Positions 18,191 through 27,896 of a stretch of 64,000 bases of DNA are shown here, one piece after another. This stretch comes from Hufsiella arboris (GTDB lineage Bacteria; Bacteroidota; Bacteroidia; Sphingobacteriales; Sphingobacteriaceae). The stretch covers positions 368,268 to 432,267 of the forward strand of contig NZ_WVHT01000005.1 in assembly GCF_009834875.1 (NCBI RefSeq). The letters are read 5' to 3'. The notes beneath the pieces were generated by a model that saw only the letters and a list, made by a program, of their open reading frames with translations, searched no databases and was not told the origin of the DNA. The stretch's first letter is position 1; the number at the start of each line of letters is the position of its first letter. The position numbers and the translations under genes were made by a program.

Positions 18191-19179
18191 TGGCACGAAA
18201 ACGTATTTTAATAACCGGCGCAGCCGGCTTTCTGGGGTCACACTTATGCGACAGGTTCATAAAGGAAGATTTTCATGTTATCGCTATGGATAACCTGATA
18301 ACAGGTGATCTCCGGAATATTGAACATCTTTTCAAGCTTGAAAATTTCGAATTCTATAACCATGACGTTTCAAAGTTTGTTCACATTTCTGGCGACTTAG
18401 ATTACATTCTTCATTTCGCTTCTCCTGCAAGTCCGATCGACTATCTCAAAATTCCCATTCAGACACTAAAAGTCGGCTCGTTGGGAACTCATAACCTGTT
18501 GGGATTAGCAAAAAGCAAGGGTGCCCGGATGCTGATAGCGTCAACTTCCGAAGTTTATGGAGATCCGAATATCAATCCGCAGCCGGAAGAATATTGGGGA
18601 AATGTAAACCCCGTTGGTCCGCGTGGTGTATACGATGAAGCTAAGAGGTTTCAGGAAGCAATGACAATGGCATACCATACTTTTCATGGCGTTGAAACCA
18701 GGATAGTGCGGATATTTAATACATATGGTCCGCGTATGCGTCTGAACGACGGGCGCGTTTTGCCTGCATTTATAGGTCAGGCAATTCGCGGTGAGGACTT
18801 AACCGTTTTCGGTGACGGCTCGCAAACCCGTTCTTTTTGCTACGTGGATGACTTAATTGAAGGAATTTACAGATTGTTATTCTCAGATTACGTCCAACCA
18901 ATGAACATTGGTAATCCCAGCGAAATTACCATCAAAGAATTTGGCGAAGAAATTATTAAGCTTACCGGCACAAACCAAAAATTGGTTTATAAGGAGCTTC
19001 CACAAGATGATCCAAAACAACGCCGCCCGGATATCACTAAAGCAAGAGCGATCCTGGGTTGGGAGCCAAAAGTTTCAAGAGAAGAAGGATTGAAAATTAC
19101 GTACGAATATTTCAAATCTCTTCCTACAGATCTTATCGAAAAAATCGAACATAAGGATTTTAAAAACTATAACCGTTAA
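18190..19179 (+). CDS. UDP-glucuronate decarboxylase (UDP-xylose synthase)
   Basis: This extended short-chain dehydrogenase converts UDP-glucuronate to UDP-xylose through a 4-keto intermediate. Its GxxGxxG motif is [15 protein letters not shown], and the catalytic triad is Ser/Thr in [10 protein letters not shown] with YDEAKR (Tyr-x-x-x-Lys). The family-specific [25 protein letters not shown] and [17 protein letters not shown] motifs separate it from epimerases. It is coupled directly to ugd, whose product it consumes. UDP-xylose would feed exopolysaccharide or LPS synthesis; the glycosyltransferases are not in the window. Confidence 0.94.
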   Translation: MARKRILITGAAGFLGSHLCDRFIKEDFHVIAMDNLITGDLRNIEHLFKLENFEFYNHDVSKFVHISGDLDYILHFASPASPIDYLKIPIQTLKVGSLGTHNLLGLAKSKGARMLIASTSEVYGDPNINPQPEEYWGNVNPVGPRGVYDEAKRFQEAMTMAYHTFHGVETRIVRIFNTYGPRMRLNDGRVLPAFIGQAIRGEDLTVFGDGSQTRSFCYVDDLIEGIYRLLFSDYVQPMNIGNPSEITIKEFGEEIIKLTGTNQKLVYKELPQDDPKQRRPDITKARAILGWEPKVSREEGLKITYEYFKSLPTDLIEKIEHKDFKNYNR

Positions 19180-19181
19180 TA

Positions 19182-20213
19182 ATGGCCGAGAAAATCTTAG
19201 TTACCGGTGGAACCGGATATATCGGATCCCATACCGTTGTTGAATTGCAATTGGCAGGATATGAAGTAGTTATTATAGATGATCTGTCAAATTCTAATAT
19301 AGAGGTACTTGGCCAGATTGAGAAGATTACTGGCAAAAAGCCAGGGTTTGAACAGCTTGATCTATGCGACGAAGCTCGTATAATTGAATATATAAACAAT
19401 AATGAAGGGATTAGCGGCGTAATTCATTTTGCTGCTTTTAAAGCGGTTGGAGAGTCAGTTCAGAAACCGTTAAAATATTATCGGACTAATTTTTACTCGC
19501 TCATTAATCTTCTAACTGCATTTGCTAATCGGAATGTTAATTTTGTATTCTCTTCCTCATGCACAGTTTACGGTCAGCCTGATGAATTACCGGTAACTGA
19601 AGATGCCCCGGTTAAGAAAGCCGAGTCGCCTTATGGCAATACCAAACAAATAGCTGAGGAGATTTTGCAGGACACCGCCAGGGTGAACTCAAACTATAAA
19701 CTAATATCACTGAGATATTTTAATCCGGTTGGAGCTCATGAATCTGCGTTAATTGGCGAATTGCCAATAGGTGTTCCCCAAAATCTGGTTCCTTTTATCA
19801 CCCAAAGTGCCATTGGAAAACGCGGACAGATAACCGTATACGGAAATGACTACAACACACCTGATGGAAGCTGTATCCGTGACTACATTCATGTGGTTGA
19901 TTTGGCAAAAGCGCACGTTTCCGCAATCAAGCGTCTTGAGGAGAAGCGTTTTTCTTCAAACTACGAAGTGTTTAATATAGGAACCGGAAGAGGCACCACA
20001 GTCCTGGAAATTATTGATGCATTCGAAAAGACTACAGGAGTTAAATTGAATTACCAGATCGGTGCACGCAGGGAAGGCGACGTTGAAAAAGTTTGGGGCA
20101 ATGTCGATAAGGCTGAAGCTGAACTGAACTGGAAAGCCGAACTAGATGTAAACGAAATGATGCGTTCCGCCTGGGCCTGGGAAAATTATATTAAAGAAAA
20201 TCCGTTTGAGTAA
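19182..20213 (+). CDS. galE: UDP-glucose 4-epimerase
   Basis: This enzyme interconverts UDP-glucose and UDP-galactose with bound NAD+. The 343-residue SDR has VTGGTGYIGSHTVVELQLAG at the N-terminus, the catalytic FSSSCTVYGQP with SPYGNTKQIAEEI (Tyr-x-x-x-Lys), RYFNPVGAHESALIGE, and NDYNTPDGSCIRDYIHVVDLAKAH, a signature of GalE rather than of dehydratases. It starts 2 bp after the UDP-xylose synthase stop and is co-operonic. A role in surface polysaccharide precursors is inferred from the neighbours; it could also serve galactose catabolism. Confidence 0.95.
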   Translation: MAEKILVTGGTGYIGSHTVVELQLAGYEVVIIDDLSNSNIEVLGQIEKITGKKPGFEQLDLCDEARIIEYINNNEGISGVIHFAAFKAVGESVQKPLKYYRTNFYSLINLLTAFANRNVNFVFSSSCTVYGQPDELPVTEDAPVKKAESPYGNTKQIAEEILQDTARVNSNYKLISLRYFNPVGAHESALIGELPIGVPQNLVPFITQSAIGKRGQITVYGNDYNTPDGSCIRDYIHVVDLAKAHVSAIKRLEEKRFSSNYEVFNIGTGRGTTVLEIIDAFEKTTGVKLNYQIGARREGDVEKVWGNVDKAEAELNWKAELDVNEMMRSAWAWENYIKENPFE

Positions 20214-20252
20214 TAAACTGCTTTAAACGTTGAATAGTTGTACTGATAAATT

Positions 20253-21302
20253 ATGAAAATATTAATAACCGGAGGTGCCGGTTTCATTGGCTCACATGTC
20301 GTGCGCAGGTTCGTAAACACTTATCCTGCATACCAAATTGTTAATCTCGATAAATTAACGTATGCGGGAAATCTTGCCAATCTGAAAGATATCGAATTCA
20401 AAGAAAATTACACCTTTGTAAAAGGCGATATCATTGATGCACAGTTTATTGATCAGCTTTTCGAGGAACATCAATTTGATGCAGTGATACACCTGGCTGC
20501 CGAATCTCATGTTGATCGTTCAATCGTAAGTCCGCTTGATTTCGTAATGACGAACGTCGTCGGAACGGTAAACCTGTTAAACGCTGCCCGTAAATTCTGG
20601 AAAGATGACTATGCATCAAAACGTTTTTATCATGTTTCCACTGATGAAGTATATGGCACGCTGGGCGACGATGGAATGTTTACAGAAGAAACTGCTTACG
20701 ATCCGCATAGTCCTTATTCTGCATCCAAAGCTGGATCTGATCATTTCGTAAGAGCATACCAGGATACATATGGAATGAATACAGTTATTTCCAACTGCTC
20801 AAATAACTATGGCTCGTTTCATTTTCCGGAGAAATTGATTCCGCTTGCTATCAATAACATTAAAAATAGTAAACCTGTTCCTGTGTACGGAAAAGGCGAA
20901 AATATTCGCGACTGGCTTTGGGTAGAAGATCATGCTCGGGCAATCGATGTAATTTTCCATCAGGCAAAAGCCGGAGATACCTACAATATCGGAGGCCATA
21001 ACGAATGGAAAAATATCGATCTGATTCGCTTGTTGTGTAAAATTATGGATGAAAAACTGGGTCGTGAGCCTGGAACTTCTGAACAGCTGATCACCTTTGT
21101 TACTGATCGTGCAGGACATGATCTTCGCTACGCTATCGATTCAACCAAACTTCAACGTGAACTTAACTGGACACCAAGCCTCCAGTTTGAAGAAGGTTTG
21201 GAAAAAACCGTTGATTGGTATCTGGCAAACGAAGAATGGCTGAATGATGTTACTTCAGGTCATTACCAATCGTATTACCAGGAACAATACGCAGACAGAT
21301 AA
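20253..21302 (+). CDS. rfbB: dTDP-glucose 4,6-dehydratase
   Basis: This enzyme makes dTDP-4-keto-6-deoxyglucose, the precursor of dTDP-rhamnose and other deoxysugars. The SDR start is ITGGAGFIGSHVVRRFV. Motifs include HLAAESHVDRSI, HVSTDEVYGTLG, the catalytic YSASKAGSDHFVRAY, and SNCSNNYGSFHFPEKLIPL, which is diagnostic for RmlB. GENIRDWLWVEDHARAID and the ITFVTDRAGHDLRYAID segment complete it. At 349 residues it is normal. No rfbA, rfbC or rfbD is nearby, so the rest of the pathway is elsewhere. It is 39 bp after galE and its stop abuts the next start. Confidence 0.96.
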   Translation: MKILITGGAGFIGSHVVRRFVNTYPAYQIVNLDKLTYAGNLANLKDIEFKENYTFVKGDIIDAQFIDQLFEEHQFDAVIHLAAESHVDRSIVSPLDFVMTNVVGTVNLLNAARKFWKDDYASKRFYHVSTDEVYGTLGDDGMFTEETAYDPHSPYSASKAGSDHFVRAYQDTYGMNTVISNCSNNYGSFHFPEKLIPLAINNIKNSKPVPVYGKGENIRDWLWVEDHARAIDVIFHQAKAGDTYNIGGHNEWKNIDLIRLLCKIMDEKLGREPGTSEQLITFVTDRAGHDLRYAIDSTKLQRELNWTPSLQFEEGLEKTVDWYLANEEWLNDVTSGHYQSYYQEQYADR

Positions 21303-22049
21303 ATGCTTTTTAATCTTTTCAAGAAAAGAGAAACAAATCCAGGTGTCGACTTTTCAGTTATAAAAGCTGATTTACACTCGCACCTTTTACCGAATCTTGA
21401 TGACGGCGCCAAATCACTTCAGGATTCGGTTTCATTAATCAGCGAACTGGCCGAGCTGGGTTTTACCAAACTCATAACAACCCCGCATGTTATGTCTGAT
21501 TATTTCAAAAATACTCCTGAGAAGATTTTACCGGCATTAGATATTGTTCGCGAAGAATTAAGCAGGCTAAATATGCCAATGCAAATAGAGGCTGCCGCGG
21601 AATATTACATGGATGAAGTTTTTGTCAGTAAACTCGAAACAGAAACACTTTTAACACTTCCCGGCAATTACCTGCTTTTTGAATTGTCATTTGTTAATTA
21701 TCCGTCTAATCTATATGACGTAATCGACCAGATTCTTCAAAAAGGATATAGGCCTGTGCTGGCTCACCCGGAGCGTTATCCCTATTTTGCCGGTGAAATG
21801 GAAAATTATAGTCAACTGAAAGATGCCGGCTGTTATCTTCAGATTAACACTATTTCGCTGACAGGATACTATGGCAAAGCTTCGCAAACAATAGCGGAAA
21901 AGCTTATTGATCATACGATGGTTAGTTTCATCGGTAGCGATATGCATCATCAAAGGCATTCCGCGGCTCTAAAACAATCATTGAAATTGCCTTACGTGCA
22001 AAAATTACTGACAGATTACCAGCTGCTTAATCCGCTTTTAGTCGTTTAG
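21303..22049 (+). CDS. CpsB/CapC-type PHP-domain tyrosine-protein phosphatase
   Basis: This is a metal-dependent phosphatase of the PHP superfamily that in other bacteria dephosphorylates the tyrosine kinase controlling capsule export. Metal ligands are seen in DLHSHLLPNLDDGAKS, TTPHVM, AEYYMDEVF, LAHPERYPYF and GSDMHHQRHS. At 248 residues it has normal length. It starts right after the rfbB stop, the last gene of the nucleotide-sugar run, and ends in a 23-bp convergent overlap with the next gene. Control of polysaccharide polymerisation or export is inferred; no kinase (Wzc/CapB) is in the window. Confidence 0.88.
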   Translation: MLFNLFKKRETNPGVDFSVIKADLHSHLLPNLDDGAKSLQDSVSLISELAELGFTKLITTPHVMSDYFKNTPEKILPALDIVREELSRLNMPMQIEAAAEYYMDEVFVSKLETETLLTLPGNYLLFELSFVNYPSNLYDVIDQILQKGYRPVLAHPERYPYFAGEMENYSQLKDAGCYLQINTISLTGYYGKASQTIAEKLIDHTMVSFIGSDMHHQRHSAALKQSLKLPYVQKLLTDYQLLNPLLVV

Positions 22050-22512
22050 TTCTTGAACGGAGAATGATTCCCTGCTTTTCCAGTATAGCTCTTATTTGCA
22101 TTCGTGTCGTAACGAAACGCCCTGTCATCGCGCCCGCTACAGTAGTAAAGCAAAACGCCGATAACTTCTGACCCTGTATCCAATGGCCAAAAATCCATCG
22201 CCTCGAAAATGAAAAAGAAAGGTAAAGTATCAGGATAACAACACCTATCAAATCGCGCTTGGCTTCAATTTGCTGCTTTTCCTCATTCCAGAATAAGTTG
22301 AAAATTCGCTGGCCAATAAAACCGACAGTTCCCCCAACTAACAAGCCGATGCCAATTTCGAGTGGCAAAATATAGCGTTTATTCAAATCGTACAATGAGA
22401 TACTCATCATGACTAAGAACATGATGAAAAACATCCATTGCCTGAATATTACTTTGCGTTGCACATAGCGGTGACCGATTGACACACGCTGCTTGATTCG
22501 CAGCTTACCCAT
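22027..22512 (-). CDS. Hypothetical integral membrane protein
   Basis: I do not recognise this 161-residue protein. It has a basic N-terminus followed by about four hydrophobic segments (around 27-43, 53-69, 88-104 and possibly 117-133). A charged cytoplasmic loop (NEEKQQIEAKRD) and a basic C-terminus (RSRTKRLKAD) complete it. Its 3' end overlaps the CpsB-like gene by 23 bp in opposite orientation. No catalytic motif is visible. Related small membrane proteins occur in other Sphingobacteriaceae as conserved hypotheticals, to my recollection. Confidence 0.7.
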   Translation of the reverse strand: MGKLRIKQRVSIGHRYVQRKVIFRQWMFFIMFLVMMSISLYDLNKRYILPLEIGIGLLVGGTVGFIGQRIFNLFWNEEKQQIEAKRDLIGVVILILYLSFSFSRRWIFGHWIQGQKLSAFCFTTVAGAMTGRFVTTRMQIRAILEKQGIILRSRTKRLKAD

Positions 22513-22574
22513 GGCGCAAATTTCGGAATAATCACTGAGAGTAAAATTTGAAAAATGTCAAATCGTGATATTGA

Positions 22575-23819
22575 CTATTCGTAGCGCAAAGATTCGATCG
22601 GATCAAGTTTCGATGCTTTAGAAGCCGGGTAAAAGCCCGAAACAATACCAACAACAACGCATATAATTACGCCAATAACTATCCACAGCCACGGAATTAT
22701 AAAGCTTGCTTTTAACAATAAAGCTACCAGATTACCTATGGCAATGCCCAGCAAAATTCCTGTTAGCCCGCCAATGAGGCAGATAACAATTGCTTCAATT
22801 AAAAATTGCTTGCGAATAACCGAAGGTGTGGCGCCGATCGCTTTACGAATGCCGATTTCCCGGGTACGTTCCGTTACTGCAACGAGCATAATATTCATTA
22901 ACCCTATCGACGCGCCAACAAGTGTGATTAATCCGATTACTATGGCTGCTAAAGTTACCCACTTGATGTTATCGATAAGAGTTTGTGCGATAGCGTCGCT
23001 TTTCGTAATTTCAAAATTGTCGTCAATTCCAGCTTTTAACCCGCGGATATTCCTGAAAAGAGCAGTTGCTTCTCCAGCCGCAGCATCGTTTTGACTTGGC
23101 GTAGCCGTCATCACAGATATTGTATAAGAGGGATTATCATTTGTCATGATTTGTTTCCCTTTTAACAAAGGAACTACGCAGATTTTATCTCCGCCAAAAC
23201 CCACACTCGAACCTTTTGGCGCATAAACACCAATCACTTTAAATTTATTGCTGCCTATGGAGACGGTTTTATCTACCGCACTGCTGTCTGGGAACAGCTT
23301 GGTTTTAAGTTCGTCTCCGATTATTGTTACGTTACTGCCATGTTCTAGTTCACTTTGAGAAAAATTACGGCCCGAGGCAAGTTTGTATCCGCCCGTAAAC
23401 ATGTATGAATCATCAGCTCCAAGCACACTGATGTTTGGATTTGTTTTCAAATTGCCATATTTCGCTGTTCCGGCAAAGGACGCAAAAACGTTTACGGAAA
23501 CGGTTGACGGAAAAGTAAACCTATTCTTAAATTCAACAGCCTGGTCATAAGTGATGGAGGTATAACGTTTTGGGGCCCGTCCGCCGCCACCGATACGAAT
23601 ACCTATGCCGCGGTTTCTGATAGTAAACGAATTAGCTCCCATGCTGGAAAAAGTATCGTTCAGTGAGCTTTTTATAGCATCAATCGATGTCAGAATACCG
23701 ACGAGTGCTGTCAATCCAATGGCTATAATAAGCGCAGTTAGAAAAGTTCGCAGCTTATTGCTGCTGATGGATTGCAATGCCATCTTGAAATTCTCGCGAT
23801 AGCTCATTTGTACACTCAT
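22575..23819 (-). CDS. MacB-like ABC transporter permease (FtsX family)
   Basis: The layout is that of MacB/LolC-type permeases: an N-terminal transmembrane helix ([20 protein letters not shown]), a periplasmic MacB-core domain of about 200 residues, then three transmembrane helices with [29 protein letters not shown] between them. It ends in [21 protein letters not shown], the family terminus. I chose the ATG at 23819 because an in-frame upstream start at 23912 adds 31 residues with no family match. No ATPase or membrane-fusion partner is nearby. Such proteins export lipoproteins, peptides or antibiotics by mechanotransmission; the substrate is unknown. Confidence 0.9.
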   Translation of the reverse strand: MSVQMSYRENFKMALQSISSNKLRTFLTALIIAIGLTALVGILTSIDAIKSSLNDTFSSMGANSFTIRNRGIGIRIGGGGRAPKRYTSITYDQAVEFKNRFTFPSTVSVNVFASFAGTAKYGNLKTNPNISVLGADDSYMFTGGYKLASGRNFSQSELEHGSNVTIIGDELKTKLFPDSSAVDKTVSIGSNKFKVIGVYAPKGSSVGFGGDKICVVPLLKGKQIMTNDNPSYTISVMTATPSQNDAAAGEATALFRNIRGLKAGIDDNFEITKSDAIAQTLIDNIKWVTLAAIVIGLITLVGASIGLMNIMLVAVTERTREIGIRKAIGATPSVIRKQFLIEAIVICLIGGLTGILLGIAIGNLVALLLKASFIIPWLWIVIGVIICVVVGIVSGFYPASKASKLDPIESLRYE

Positions 23820-23971
23820 GCTATAAAGATAAAAATTCTGCTGATTTGACTTACTAATCGGAACAATTGTTACAGTACGTTTTCTGGGAAATTCATATGA
23901 AACAACTTGCATTAAACGAAGTTTACAATCAGGCTGATGCTTAATGAGCGCTATTTACGTTATAACTTTGA

Positions 23972-26470
23972 ATGCGGAAATCCAATAAACGATTGAAAGG
24001 TAGGAGTAACATTACCGGCAAAATAATATTAGCCTTCGGTGTAGCATGCGTAGCACTTTTCCTGGCATGGAAAATCAGCCGGAATGTCTTTTCTGAAATT
24101 TTAGTTACCGTTAAAATGATATCGGCGCCTGACCAGAAACTGCAGATGGTTAGGAATTTATCCACTCGTATCACTCGTTTAGATCAACTGCAACGTACGC
24201 AGGCTCTGCGAAATCCCAATAATTACAGTGCTTTTCTCAACGAGTCGAAACAGTTGAGATTGACCTTAGATACACTGAGCAACCTTTATCTGTCAAACCA
24301 GCAGCAGCAAAGTAGAATAAACGAAATGAAGCGCTTGCTTAAAGAGCGTGACAAAGTTTTTATCGACTATGTGCAACAGCGCAAAGGGCTTATAGACAAT
24401 AAGTCGCTGGCTCGTGAGGTACAATCTGTTACACGTATTTTGTCACAAAGTACTGCACACCCCGACAGCGCGGTTACAACCACCGAGAAAAAGGTGTCAA
24501 CTACTACCGTGTACCCTGCGGAGACCAAGGACGACAGGACGTTTTTTGGAAAAATATTCGGAAAAAAGAAAAAGGTTGCATCGGAGCAAAAGATTATTAA
24601 TGAAGAACTAAATATCAGTCAGGACACCATTGCATCTACAAAACGTGACAGTATGTTGGAAAAAGCTGGCCAGGCAATTAATGAAATTGAAATGCGCCAG
24701 CGTTTAAAAAGCCGGCTGTTTGCAAGCAGGGAAGCGATTTTACTCGAAGCCGGAAACGTGCTAACCGGCCAGATGCTTGGTGTGCTGCACCAGGTTGAAA
24801 AGGAGGCAATTGACCAAAATCTTAAGAATAACCAGTTCGCAAGCAATAGCGTAAACGAAGGGATTAAACGAATTAATTATATTATAATAGGATTTCTGGG
24901 ATTGACAGTCATTTTCCTTTATATGATTATGGCGGACATCATGCGGAATAAACGGTACCGCAAAGAACTTGAAAAAGCGAAAGAAGAAGCTGAGTATCAT
25001 TCAGCGGCAAAGCAGCGATTTTTGTCAAATATGAGCCATGAAATACGCACGCCTCTGCAATCAATTATAGGATACTCAGAGCAGCTTAAAAAGGCCAATG
25101 GGGAGGGAAATGGCGGAGTAAATGCAATTTATCACTCATCAGTTCATTTATTGCAGATTGTTAACGAGGTGCTCGATTACAGCCGGATAATTTCCGGTAA
25201 GGTTAAGTTTACGGAAAAGCCTTTCAACATGCTTGCTTTACTTGATGAGGTAATCACGGTTTTTGATTTGCAGGTAAAAGCAAAATCACTTGAATTATTT
25301 ACTGAGTATAATCTTCCGAAACAAGTTTGGGTAATAGGCGATTCTTTTCGGTTAAAACAGATTTTATTCAATCTACTTGGAAACGCTTTAAAGTTTACAA
25401 ACAAAGGGCGTATAACACTGAGAGTGTCTGCGAAGAAAAATGGCGGCATTATGCATTTTAATTTCGAAGTGGAGGATACAGGTATTGGTATCGCAGAAAA
25501 TAAAATGAAAACGATCTTTAATGAGTTTGAGCAGGAGAATTCCGACGGAAAACAAACCGGTACAGGCCTCGGATTAAGCATTATTAAGGAGCTGATCGAA
25601 CGGCAGCAGGGCAGAATTTATGTGAGCAGTAAACAAGGTTCCTGGACCAGGTTTAAATTTTACCTGGCTTTTGCGATAACTTCCGCTTTAGCTAATGACG
25701 AGAAATCCGTAAAATCTCAAAAAATTGCCAAGCCTTCAGGAAAAAAAATATGGATAGTTGACGATGACCGTTTCATTCTCGACCTATGTTCAATGATTCT
25801 CAACCGAAACAAAATCAGCCACAATACATTTCAAACGGCGCAGTCGCTGCTGGATTCGGATTTTGGTCCGGCAGACATTATATTTCTTGACCTGCGTATG
25901 CCTGATATGGACGGTTTTGAGCTATGTAGTGTATTAAGGAAGAAGCTACCGGAAACTACTGAAATCTATGCTTTAACGGCACAGGTTATGCCTGAGGAGC
26001 AGAGTGCTATCCTGAACGCTGGTTTTAATGGTGTATTGATGAAGCCGTTTACAGAAAGCGAGATATTACATATTATTAATCTAACTGATAAGGGTGATAT
26101 TCCGGCCGTTGATAAAAGCATGATCGATATTTCGTTGGTAGATAAAATGACCTTCGGTGATAAAGATCAAACCGTTTTCGTCTTGGGTCGATTTGTTTTC
26201 GACTGTGCTAAGGATGCTGAAGAACTAGAGAAACTGATTTCCTTAAAAGACCATGACCGCGTTGCATTAGTAGTTCACAGGATTGCCGGACGGTTGGGGC
26301 AATTTGGAGCACGCGACCTTGCATCGCTTTTCCGGGAAGCAGAATTGCGTTTGCGCACTCGTCAGTCAATTGATGAGGAACTGAAATCTGAACTTAATCA
26401 GCTAAACGAAAAGCTGCAGAATCTTACCAGCGAAGTTGATCAATATCTTGTGGCCCATGTTGCCGTTTAA
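23972..26470 (+). CDS. Hybrid sensor histidine kinase with REC and Hpt domains
   Basis: This 832-residue membrane sensor has TM1 at about 16-34, a large helical periplasmic domain with a charged low-complexity insert (residues 160-205), and TM2 at about 303-321. A coiled coil leads to HisKA with phospho-accepting H356 in FLSNMSHEIRTPLQS. The ATPase domain has N-box NLLGNALKFT and G-boxes DTGIGIA and GTGLGLS. The REC domain has D640 in IIFLDLRMPD. A C-terminal Hpt-like domain has H769 in VVHRIAGRLGQFGA, where the usual HxxKG lysine is alanine. The stop abuts the stop of the NtrC-type regulator at 26471, its likely partner. The signal is unknown. Confidence 0.92.
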   Translation: MRKSNKRLKGRSNITGKIILAFGVACVALFLAWKISRNVFSEILVTVKMISAPDQKLQMVRNLSTRITRLDQLQRTQALRNPNNYSAFLNESKQLRLTLDTLSNLYLSNQQQQSRINEMKRLLKERDKVFIDYVQQRKGLIDNKSLAREVQSVTRILSQSTAHPDSAVTTTEKKVSTTTVYPAETKDDRTFFGKIFGKKKKVASEQKIINEELNISQDTIASTKRDSMLEKAGQAINEIEMRQRLKSRLFASREAILLEAGNVLTGQMLGVLHQVEKEAIDQNLKNNQFASNSVNEGIKRINYIIIGFLGLTVIFLYMIMADIMRNKRYRKELEKAKEEAEYHSAAKQRFLSNMSHEIRTPLQSIIGYSEQLKKANGEGNGGVNAIYHSSVHLLQIVNEVLDYSRIISGKVKFTEKPFNMLALLDEVITVFDLQVKAKSLELFTEYNLPKQVWVIGDSFRLKQILFNLLGNALKFTNKGRITLRVSAKKNGGIMHFNFEVEDTGIGIAENKMKTIFNEFEQENSDGKQTGTGLGLSIIKELIERQQGRIYVSSKQGSWTRFKFYLAFAITSALANDEKSVKSQKIAKPSGKKIWIVDDDRFILDLCSMILNRNKISHNTFQTAQSLLDSDFGPADIIFLDLRMPDMDGFELCSVLRKKLPETTEIYALTAQVMPEEQSAILNAGFNGVLMKPFTESEILHIINLTDKGDIPAVDKSMIDISLVDKMTFGDKDQTVFVLGRFVFDCAKDAEELEKLISLKDHDRVALVVHRIAGRLGQFGARDLASLFREAELRLRTRQSIDEELKSELNQLNEKLQNLTSEVDQYLVAHVAV

Positions 26471-27805
26471 TTACTCTATTCCGTACTTCTCCATTTTTAA
26501 ATACAATGTTTTCCGGTCGATATTGAGTAAGCGCGCGGCCAGCGATTTATTGTATTTGACTTTGACCAGAGTTTGCTGAATAAGTTTTTTCTCCGTGGCT
26601 TCGTTAGCTGCTTTGATGTCCGATCCGGTGTTTTTCTGTGGCTGATCGTTAACTGCGGCAATCATTTCTTCAGGAAGAGTTGCTAGTTCGGCTTTTTCAC
26701 CAGGACTTAGCAGAACCATTCGTTTAATCACATTTTTCAGTTCGCGGAGATTCCCCGGCCATTCGTAACGATGGAATATTTCTTTTACCTCAGTTGAAAC
26801 CGTTTTTACGTTTCTGTTTAATTCTGTGTTTGACTGTTTTACGAAATGTTCGATAAACAAGTCGATATCGTTTCCGCGATCACGTAGTGCAGGCACCTGT
26901 ATTTTAAATTCATTAATGCGGTGATATAAATCCTCGCGAAAATCTCCTTTTTCAATACTATTCAGTAGGTCTTCGTTAGTTGCAGAAATAATTCGTACGT
27001 CAACCGGGATATTTTTCAGACTGCCCAGAGGCTGTATAGTACGTTCCTGTAATGCCCTCAAAAGTTTTACCTGAACTTCATAACTAAGATTGCCAATTTC
27101 ATCAAGAAACAGAGTGCCGCCGCTGGCATGTTCAAATTGACCTTTTTTATCTTGTATAGCACCCGTAAAGGCCCCTTTTACATGTCCGAATAGCTCACTT
27201 GCTGCAAGATCTTTTGATAATGCACCGCAGTCTATTGCTATGAAAGGATTTTTTGCCCGATTGCTTTTCTGGTGAATTAGCCTGGCAGCATATTCTTTGC
27301 CTGTTCCGCTTTCGCCCTGGATTAAAACCGACATATCCGTTGGACCGACTAGGGAGCTGTATTCCTGGATCTTCTGAGCTTCTTCACTATCGCCTTCGAT
27401 GAAGTCGGGCAAAGTTTGCAGGCTGGATAAATTTTCTATGTTTTTCTTCTCCAACAGTGCTTCGTTGATAATCATAAGCAGCTCGTCGGGATTGACCGGT
27501 TTCGTTATATAGTCAAAAGCACCAGATCTGACAGCCTTCACAGCAATGCGCACATCATTGAACGTGGTCATCATAATGGCGGGAAGCGTTAACGCTCTTT
27601 CACTTTTATAGTTTAAAATCTCCATTGAAGTTCCGTCAGGCAAGCGGTAGTCAAGCAGGAGCAGATCAAAAGTATCTTCGTTTAATGCTGATAAGCCGCT
27701 TTTAATGTCGTTTTTGATAAGCAGTTCGTGGCCATGCTTGGTGAGGAAGAACCGCAGCAGTTCAACAAAAGTAGTATCGTCTTCAATCAAAAGTATTTTT
27801 GCCAT
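26471..27805 (-). CDS. Sigma-54-dependent NtrC-family response regulator
   Basis: This 444-residue protein activates sigma-54 promoters when phosphorylated. The receiver domain has the acidic pocket IEDD and acceptor D52 (LLLLDYRLPDG). The AAA+ domain has Walker A GESGTGKEYAA, the sigma-54 contact loop GAFTGA and SGGTLFLDEIGNL (Walker B). The C-terminal Fis-type helix-turn-helix covers KSLAARLLNIDRKTLYLKMEKYG. It is convergent with the hybrid kinase with no spacer, the only kinase in the window, so the two probably form a system. Targets are unknown. It has its own promoter to the right, beyond the terminator at 27832. Confidence 0.95.
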   Translation of the reverse strand: MAKILLIEDDTTFVELLRFFLTKHGHELLIKNDIKSGLSALNEDTFDLLLLDYRLPDGTSMEILNYKSERALTLPAIMMTTFNDVRIAVKAVRSGAFDYITKPVNPDELLMIINEALLEKKNIENLSSLQTLPDFIEGDSEEAQKIQEYSSLVGPTDMSVLIQGESGTGKEYAARLIHQKSNRAKNPFIAIDCGALSKDLAASELFGHVKGAFTGAIQDKKGQFEHASGGTLFLDEIGNLSYEVQVKLLRALQERTIQPLGSLKNIPVDVRIISATNEDLLNSIEKGDFREDLYHRINEFKIQVPALRDRGNDIDLFIEHFVKQSNTELNRNVKTVSTEVKEIFHRYEWPGNLRELKNVIKRMVLLSPGEKAELATLPEEMIAAVNDQPQKNTGSDIKAANEATEKKLIQQTLVKVKYNKSLAARLLNIDRKTLYLKMEKYGIE

Positions 27806-27831
27806 AATATCGTGTTACTGACAAAAATACA

Positions 27832-27855
27832 AAAGCCGGAACGGATTCCGGCTTT
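27832..27855 (-). terminator. Rho-independent terminator of the small secreted protein gene
   Basis: A 10-bp perfect stem, AAAGCCGGAA (27832-27841) with TTCCGGCTTT (27846-27855), has a 4-nt loop. Read on the minus strand it is followed by TTTTGTATTTTTG, a good U-tract. It ends the gene at 27897-28211 and insulates the regulator gene that begins at 27805. Confidence 0.85.
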
Positions 27856-27896
27856 CGCAAAGGGTTGGTTTAATTGTTAATTTTAAAAAGCTGTGT

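Noticed and set aside
23963..23970. TAACTTTG as promoter of the hybrid kinase
   Set aside because: It fits TAnnTTTG but ends one base before the ATG, and no TTTG lies 19-20 bp upstream; transcription would start inside the gene.
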